Shown here: positions 32,052 to 36,256 of the stretch, piece by piece
How the letters are laid out: each line of letters begins with the position of its first letter
How positions within the stretch are numbered: the stretch's first letter is position 1
The notes under the pieces: model-generated
What the model was told of the DNA's origin: nothing
Databases searched by the model: none
The model's input: the letters and a program-made list of their open reading frames with translations, nothing else
Translations under genes and position numbers: made by a program
From: Chloroflexota bacterium
Lineage (GTDB): Bacteria > Chloroflexota > Anaerolineae > DTLA01
Assembly (NCBI GenBank): GCA_014360805.1
Contig: JACIWU010000025.1
Coordinates: 1 to 36,256, forward strand
Direction of reading: 5' to 3'
DNA length: 36,256 nt

Positions 32052-32654
32052 GTGTTGCAGGCGGCGGCGCGTGCGGGGATTCGGCTGATTGATACCCTGT
32101 TGCGGCGCTCGCTGGGCGTGGTGGAGTTTTCGGACGATCCCGGGTGCATTCTCCGCATCGGCCTCACGCGGGCGGATCGGCCCCGCATCCTCTCCGATGG
32201 CACGGCGATTCGCCCGGGCGATCTTCTCTGCGAAATCCACCTGTGGAACGAGCGGTTGCCCCGCATGGGGACTGGGGGGCCGGACCTGGACTGGGCGCTG
32301 AAGATGTACCGAGGGATGGTGCACTCGCTCCGGCTGCTGGCGCAGTTCCTTGCGACGAGCGGGGAGTATGCGGATGCTGTGGCGGTGCACGGCGAAGGCG
32401 CGGTCATGCGAGGGGCTGAGTTGGAGCAGGTACAGCGGCTGTTCGTGAGGTTGGGGTTTGAGACGGCGCCCCGCCACGCGCAAACGCGGGGGGAACGCTT
32501 CGCCCGCTGGTGGCAGAACCTGTATTCCACCTGGATCATCTGGACGTTCAACCCGGCGTCGCTCAAGGGCAAGCGGATGTCCGGCCTGACGCATTGGGAG
32601 TTCTGGATGTCGCGGCGGGCGTTCATGGAGCGGTACGGGCGGCCGGACGGGTGA
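32052..32654 (+). CDS. YkoP-domain-like protein of unknown function
   Basis: Soluble protein of about 200 residues. The part ILRIGLTRADRPRILSDG, then IRPGDLLCEIHLWNERLP and the following helical half resemble the YkoP-like domain, which is known alone and fused to polysaccharide deacetylase. The later segment GFETAPRHAQTRGERFARWW and the end FNPASLKGKRMSGLTHWEFWMSRRAF are basic and aromatic. The frame is open into tdk; I take the GTG at 32052, 26 bases past the tdk stop, with a weak GGAG upstream. No function is known to me. It may be linked to membrane or envelope lipids, but nothing local supports that. Confidence 0.6.
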   Translation: MLQAAARAGIRLIDTLLRRSLGVVEFSDDPGCILRIGLTRADRPRILSDGTAIRPGDLLCEIHLWNERLPRMGTGGPDLDWALKMYRGMVHSLRLLAQFLATSGEYADAVAVHGEGAVMRGAELEQVQRLFVRLGFETAPRHAQTRGERFARWWQNLYSTWIIWTFNPASLKGKRMSGLTHWEFWMSRRAFMERYGRPDG

Positions 32655-32662
32655 GAAGATTC

Positions 32663-32724
32663 ATCCACGAATCACACGAATCCGCACGAATGGGCTCTTG
32701 CGGTTACTCGTGTGATTCGTGGAT
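32663..32724. repeat. 17-base inverted repeat between convergent genes
   Basis: ATCCACGAATCACACGA (32663-32679) has a perfect inverse copy at 32708-32724. The 28-base loop carries an inner CCGCA / TGCGG pair. It lies between the ends of the YkoP-like and aminotransferase genes. Repeats with this core occur in many unrelated genomes as dispersed elements. It may also serve as a two-way terminator, but a T-run is missing. Confidence 0.75.
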
Positions 32725-32761
32725 AGAGGGTTTGTGAGCGTTCGGGCGAGGGGCGGGGTCG

Positions 32762-34117
32762 CTACGACACGAATCCCGCCTCGCGCTCGGCGAGGGTCAG
32801 CACCTCGTCAAAGATGTCTAGGCCCTCGTCCAGGTGCTCCTGGCTGATGTTGAGCGGCGGCATGAACCGCACGGTGCTGGGGCCACACCCCAGGATGAGC
32901 AGCCCATGCTCAAAGGCTTTCGTCACCACGTCGTCGCGGAATTTGGGCGCGATCTCCTTGGTTTCCTGATTCTTCACCAGTTCTACGCCGACCATCAGCC
33001 CCTTGCCGCGGATGTCGCCGATGGAGGGGTGCTTGTGGCGGCGCTCCTCCAGGATTTCCAGCATGCGCCGACCCATGACGGCGGCGTTGTCCATGTAGCC
33101 GTTCTCAATCAGGCGGATGGTCTCCAGCGCGGCGGCGCAGGACAAGGGGTTGCCGCCGAAGGTGTTGCCGTGGGAGCCGGGCTTCCAGGTCATGAGCGAC
33201 GCGCGGGCAATCATGGCGCCCAGGGGCATGCCCGACGCGATGCCCTTGGCCACGGCCAGGATGTCGGGGACGACGCCCCAGTGCTCCACGGCGAACATCT
33301 TGCCCGTGCGCCCGAAGCCGGTCTGGATTTCGTCGGCCACCAAGAGTATCCCGTACTTGTCGGCGATTTCGCGGAGCATGGGCAGGAACTCCGGCGGGGG
33401 CACGATGTAGCCGCCCTCGCCCTGGATGGGTTCCACGAAGATGGCGGCGACCTCCTCGGGCGGAACCAGCCGCTGGAAGACGACCTCCTCCAGGTAGCGG
33501 ACGCAGTCTATGCGGCACTGGCCGTAGGTCTTGCCCATGGGGCAGCGGTAGCAGTAGGCGTAGGGTGTGTGCGTTACCTCGGGCACCAGAGGCGCGAACC
33601 CGGCCTTGTGCAGCGCCTTGGAGCCGTTGAGGGACAGCGACCCCATGCTTCTCCCGTGGAAAGCGCCGATGAACGCGATCATGCGCGGGCGGCGGGTGTA
33701 GTAGCGCGCCAGTTTCAGTGCGGCCTCTATGGATTCGGTGCCCGAGTTGGTGAAGAAGAGTTGCTTGGGTTCATCGCCGGGGGCCAGGGCGTTCAATTTC
33801 TCGGCCAGTTCAATCTGCACGGGGTAGTAGAAATCGGTGCCCGACATGTGGATGAACTTGGCGGCTTGCTCCTGGATGGCGCGGACTACGTCCGGGTGGC
33901 TGTGGCCGGTGGCGTTGACGGCGATGCCCGCGTTGAAGTCCAGGTAGCGGTAGCCGTCCACGTCCCAGACTTCGGTGCCCTTGCCGCGCTCCATGACGAA
34001 GGGGTACGAGCGCGTGTAGGAGGGCGACACGTTGCGGGCGTCGCGCTCCAGCAGGGCCCGCGCCTTGGGGCCTGGGACTGGAAGTTTTCGCACCTTGGTT
34101 TTGGCAGTTGTGGCCAT
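32762..34117 (-). CDS. Class III aminotransferase (acetylornithine / 4-aminobutyrate type)
   Basis: PLP enzyme of 451 residues in the class III (omega) aminotransferase family. Motifs: YLDFNAGIAVNATGHSHPDVV, TNSGTESIEAALKLAR (phosphate cup), AFHGRSMGSLSLNGSKALHK, the aspartate motif LLVADEIQTGFGRTGKMFA, and the Schiff-base lysine in AVAKGIASGMPLGAMI. Between these lies an insert with four cysteines, CYRC-X6-C-X3-C (PMGKTYGQ between), which resembles a metal or Fe-S site. The form matches archaeal-type acetylornithine/ornithine/GABA aminotransferases. An AGGAGG site precedes the ATG. It lies downstream of moaD-like and AOR genes on the same strand but behind a terminator hairpin. Its aldehyde or keto products could be AOR substrates. 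Confidence 0.9.
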   Translation of the reverse strand: MATTAKTKVRKLPVPGPKARALLERDARNVSPSYTRSYPFVMERGKGTEVWDVDGYRYLDFNAGIAVNATGHSHPDVVRAIQEQAAKFIHMSGTDFYYPVQIELAEKLNALAPGDEPKQLFFTNSGTESIEAALKLARYYTRRPRMIAFIGAFHGRSMGSLSLNGSKALHKAGFAPLVPEVTHTPYAYCYRCPMGKTYGQCRIDCVRYLEEVVFQRLVPPEEVAAIFVEPIQGEGGYIVPPPEFLPMLREIADKYGILLVADEIQTGFGRTGKMFAVEHWGVVPDILAVAKGIASGMPLGAMIARASLMTWKPGSHGNTFGGNPLSCAAALETIRLIENGYMDNAAVMGRRMLEILEERRHKHPSIGDIRGKGLMVGVELVKNQETKEIAPKFRDDVVTKAFEHGLLILGCGPSTVRFMPPLNISQEHLDEGLDIFDEVLTLAEREAGFVS

Positions 34118-34151
34118 ATAGACCTCCTTTGGAGAACTGGAATTCGGGCGC

Positions 34152-34198
34152 GGAAAAAGGGAGAGAAAGGCGGGCCGAGCGCCCTCGGTCGGCCCGCC
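34152..34198 (-). terminator. Terminator after the MoaD-like gene
   Basis: On the minus strand the stem GGCGGGCCGA / TCGGCCCGCC (34198-34189 and 34178-34169) is followed by TTTCTCTCCCTTTTT. It would end the AOR-moaD transcript; some read-through to the aminotransferase is possible. Confidence 0.75.
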
Positions 34199-34209
34199 GC
34201 TCCTACACG

Positions 34210-34434
34210 TCAGCCTCCCCCGATGAGCGGAATGAGGATAACGTGGTCTTCCGGTTGGATCACATAGGTCTTGGGCCGCTGTCGGCCGTTGACCATCACG
34301 AACGCCACCAGGTCTGCGGGCAAGCCCAGCGCCTGGATGACGTCGGCCACGGTCTTGCCCTCGGCGGGGCCCAGTTGCTCCGGCCCCGCCTTGGCGTGCT
34401 CGCGCAGAATGCCCATCAGTTCAACGGTGGCCAT
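34210..34434 (-). CDS. MoaD/ThiS-like small sulfur-carrier protein
   Basis: Protein of 74 residues with a ubiquitin-like fold as in MoaD, the small subunit of molybdopterin synthase. Features are VELMGILREHAKAGPEQL, TVADVIQALGLP, VMVNGRQRPKTYVIQPEDHVILIPLIGGG, ending in the Gly-Gly tail that is thiocarboxylated in this family. The ATG is four bases from the AOR stop, so the two genes are co-translated. MoaD-like genes often lie beside AOR genes and are thought to help make the tungsto- or molybdopterin for that enzyme. No strong ribosome site is visible, which also points to coupling. Confidence 0.88.
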   Translation of the reverse strand: MATVELMGILREHAKAGPEQLGPAEGKTVADVIQALGLPADLVAFVMVNGRQRPKTYVIQPEDHVILIPLIGGG

Positions 34435-34438
34435 TGCT

Positions 34439-36256
34439 CTAGACCGCAGCGGCGAATTCGGTCAGGCCAAGTTCCTCCAGTTTCTGCGGCGTTGGCCAAC
34501 CGTTGGCATCCCATCCGCGCTGCTCGTAGTACATGTCCAGCAGGCGCTCCACATCCTCCAGCGCCATGACCTTGCCCTTGGTGGGGCCGCTCACCACCGG
34601 CTCCTTGTAGAAGCGCGCAGGGGGCATGTCCCAATCGCGCCCGAAGCCGGGCACCTCGCGGAACCAGAACAGGCGCGTGAGGTTCCAGATGCGCTCCGAA
34701 ATCTTCAGCAGGTCGTCCCATGAACGCTTCAGGCCCGTGAGGGCGGCGATGGTGGGCACGTACAGGTTGAGGTCCAGGCTCAACTCTACCCACTGCAGGC
34801 GGCACGCGCCCAGGGCGTCAAACAGCGGGCGCACGTGCTGGAGGTAGATGACCCGCTCGGCCTTGTCGGGCGTAACGGTGTCGCGCCCGGTCTGGATGTC
34901 GTAGGTGATGGCCCACGAGCGGTTGTGGTGGGCGCCCACGTCGCAGGTCATGTACGACAGCAGCATGGACGGGGCGTTGTGGGATTCGTAGCCGCTGAAC
35001 TCCATGCCCTTGGCCTGGATGGCGAAGGCTTCGCTTCCCTTGTCGAAGACCTGGGATGCGTGCTTCACGCCCTCGGCCAGTGCCGCGCCGATGCCTTCCC
35101 TGTAGGCGATCTTCTTGAGCATGGCGAAGACGGCTTCCGCGTTGCCGAAGGTGAGGCGGATACCGTCGGTGTCCTTATCGGTGAGGATGCCGCGCTCGTA
35201 GCACTCCATGGCAAAGGCGATGACGTTGCCCGCCGAGATGGAGTCCAGCCCCAGGTCGTCGGCCAGGTAGTTGGCGTAGGCCACGTCTTCTATGTCGGTG
35301 AGGGCGCAGTCGCCGCCGAGGAGGGCCGTGGACTCGTATTCGGGTCCCTCCACCCGCACGCCGTACTTCTTGACGTGGGACCATTTGCCGCAGGGGCTTG
35401 GGCAGCCGAAGCAACCCTTGTCGGTGATGACGATCTTCTCGCGCATGACCTCGCCGCTGAGGTTTTCGTAGCCCTCCAGTTGGCCGCTGGAGAAGTTGCG
35501 GGTGGGGAAGGCGCCGATTTCGTTGGACCAGGTGGTTACGCCCGCCGTGCCGTAGCGCTGCCAGACTTGCAGGCTGGCGCTCTCCTTGCAGGCTTTGTAC
35601 ATGGCGCGGGCGGCCTTGCGGAAGGCCTGCACGTCGGCGACGGGGATGCTCTTGTTGCCGCGCACGGCGATGGCCTTGACGTTCTTGGAGCCCATGACCG
35701 CGCCGACGCCGCCGCGACCGGCCTGGCGCCCGTAGTCGTGGGTGATGCAGGCGAACTTCACGCCGTTCTCGCCGCCCGGGCCGATGGTGGCAATCTGGAA
35801 CTCCTCTCCGAGGCGGTCCTTGAGAATTTTCTCGGTCTCCAGCGAGCCTTTGCCCCACAGGTCCGACGCGTCGCGAATCTCCACCTTGTCGTTGTCCACG
35901 AAGATGTACACCGGCTTGGGGGCCTTGCCCTTCAGGATGATGGAATCGTAGCCCGCGTACTTGATTTCGGCGGTCAGAAGGCCGCCGACGTTGGCGCTCG
36001 CATACCCGCCGGTCAGCGGCGACTTGCAGGTGATGTCCAGTTTGCCGGCCCCCGGCACGAGCGTGCCCGACAGCGGGCCGGGCGAGATGATGAGCAGGTT
36101 TTCCGGCCCCATGGGGTCGGCGCCGCGGGGCAGTTCGGTGAACAGGAAGTAGATGCCGAACCCGCGCCCACCCAGGAACTTTTCGGCGATTCTCGGGTCG
36201 GAGGGTTCTGTGGAAACGGAGCCGCTCGTCAAATCAATGCGCAGGATGTTTCCGCC
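34439..36256 (-). CDS. AOR-family aldehyde:ferredoxin oxidoreductase (start beyond window edge)
   Basis: Tungsten/molybdenum-pterin and 4Fe-4S oxidoreductase that oxidises aldehydes to acids and reduces ferredoxin. The frame is open to the right edge, where GGNILRIDLTSGSV, the normal AOR opening, is already visible upstream of the TTG at 36232. Only a few residues are missing. Motifs: FLGGRGFGIYFLF (pterin loop), GKLDITCKSPLTGGYASAN, the cluster motif CFGCPSPC with X2-X3 spacing, ADDLGLDSISAG, and the fourth cysteine in DALGACRLQW. Compared with the AOR at 23321 it keeps the usual cysteine spacing and is longer. It is followed by a MoaD-like gene and then an aminotransferase. Substrate is unknown; semialdehydes from amino acids are a fair guess. 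Confidence 0.94.
   Translation of the reverse strand, partial: GGNILRIDLTSGSVSTEPSDPRIAEKFLGGRGFGIYFLFTELPRGADPMGPENLLIISPGPLSGTLVPGAGKLDITCKSPLTGGYASANVGGLLTAEIKYAGYDSIILKGKAPKPVYIFVDNDKVEIRDASDLWGKGSLETEKILKDRLGEEFQIATIGPGGENGVKFACITHDYGRQAGRGGVGAVMGSKNVKAIAVRGNKSIPVADVQAFRKAARAMYKACKESASLQVWQRYGTAGVTTWSNEIGAFPTRNFSSGQLEGYENLSGEVMREKIVITDKGCFGCPSPCGKWSHVKKYGVRVEGPEYESTALLGGDCALTDIEDVAYANYLADDLGLDSISAGNVIAFAMECYERGILTDKDTDGIRLTFGNAEAVFAMLKKIAYREGIGAALAEGVKHASQVFDKGSEAFAIQAKGMEFSGYESHNAPSMLLSYMTCDVGAHHNRSWAITYDIQTGRDTVTPDKAERVIYLQHVRPLFDALGACRLQWVELSLDLNLYVPTIAALTGLKRSWDDLLKISERIWNLTRLFWFREVPGFGRDWDMPPARFYKEPVVSGPTKGKVMALEDVERLLDMYYEQRGWDANGWPTPQKLEELGLTEFAAAV

Noticed and set aside
32663-32724. 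CRISPR repeat pair
   Set aside because: Only one inverted pair, no direct repeats with spacers and no cas genes.
1-36256. Search by eye for tRNA genes, rRNA, integrases, transposases and toxin-antitoxin pairs
   Set aside because: None could be supported; base composition and gene style look even across the window, with no sign of a recent insertion.

Overview
The window is about 36 kb of GC-rich DNA with closely packed genes. It looks like a chromosomal segment of an anaerobic bacterium, most likely a Chloroflexota (Anaerolineae-like) lineage. That placement is an inference. It rests on the style of the membrane glycosyltransferases with repeated C-terminal beta-sandwich domains, the dnaG zinc motif with an extra residue, two AOR-type tungsten/molybdenum oxidoreductases, and heptad-type intergenic repeats. 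Several promoters fit the TTGACA / TATAAT consensus of a primary sigma factor, and that sigma factor gene is itself in the window. I found no tRNA, rRNA, CRISPR array, transposase or phage gene.

Layout. (1) 1-8989, plus strand: the end of a polyprenyl diphosphate synthase gene, then a cell-surface glycan block. The block holds a GT2 and a GT4 glycosyltransferase, two large GT-C type membrane proteins and an O-antigen ligase-like protein. Four of its genes overlap by ATGA or GTGA junctions. (2) 9056-12458: dnaG primase and the primary sigma factor, each with its own promoter. (3) 12535-16480: a tryptophan-specific T-box leader, with promoter, UGG specifier, antiterminator and terminator, ahead of trpB2, a class V aminotransferase and a short serA-like dehydrogenase. 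This unit appears to join indole-to-tryptophan conversion with supply of its co-substrate serine. (4) 16564-28068: an IclR-type regulator behind a perfect consensus promoter, followed by nine same-strand catabolic genes. These encode a cupin, a TIM-barrel protein of unknown activity, a creatininase-family hydrolase, a zinc dehydrogenase, a Gfo/Idh/MocA dehydrogenase, an AEC permease, an AOR-family oxidoreductase, an Fe-S old-yellow-enzyme-type reductase and a second zinc dehydrogenase. The hydrolase, zinc dehydrogenase and Gfo/Idh enzyme resemble the IolN, IolM and IolG trio of the Thermotoga inositol route. The IolO epimerase is missing and other enzymes are present, so this is the best candidate for an undescribed pathway. 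(5) 28189-30098, minus strand: plsY-like acyltransferase, degV (fatty-acid-binding) and a MIP18/DUF59 Fe-S assembly protein. (6) 30269-32654, plus strand: rplU-rpmA-rpmE behind a strong promoter and a hairpin leader, a terminator, thymidine kinase, and a YkoP-like protein. (7) 32762-36256, minus strand: a second AOR-family gene (cut by the window edge), a MoaD/ThiS-like protein, and a class III aminotransferase. This suggests amino-acid-derived aldehyde oxidation linked to ferredoxin.

Convergent gene ends and operon ends carry hairpins or inverted repeats (16449, 28168, 31367, 32663, 34169). A nested palindrome lies between the divergent plsY and rplU promoters. Function calls rest on motif recognition by eye; no database search was possible.
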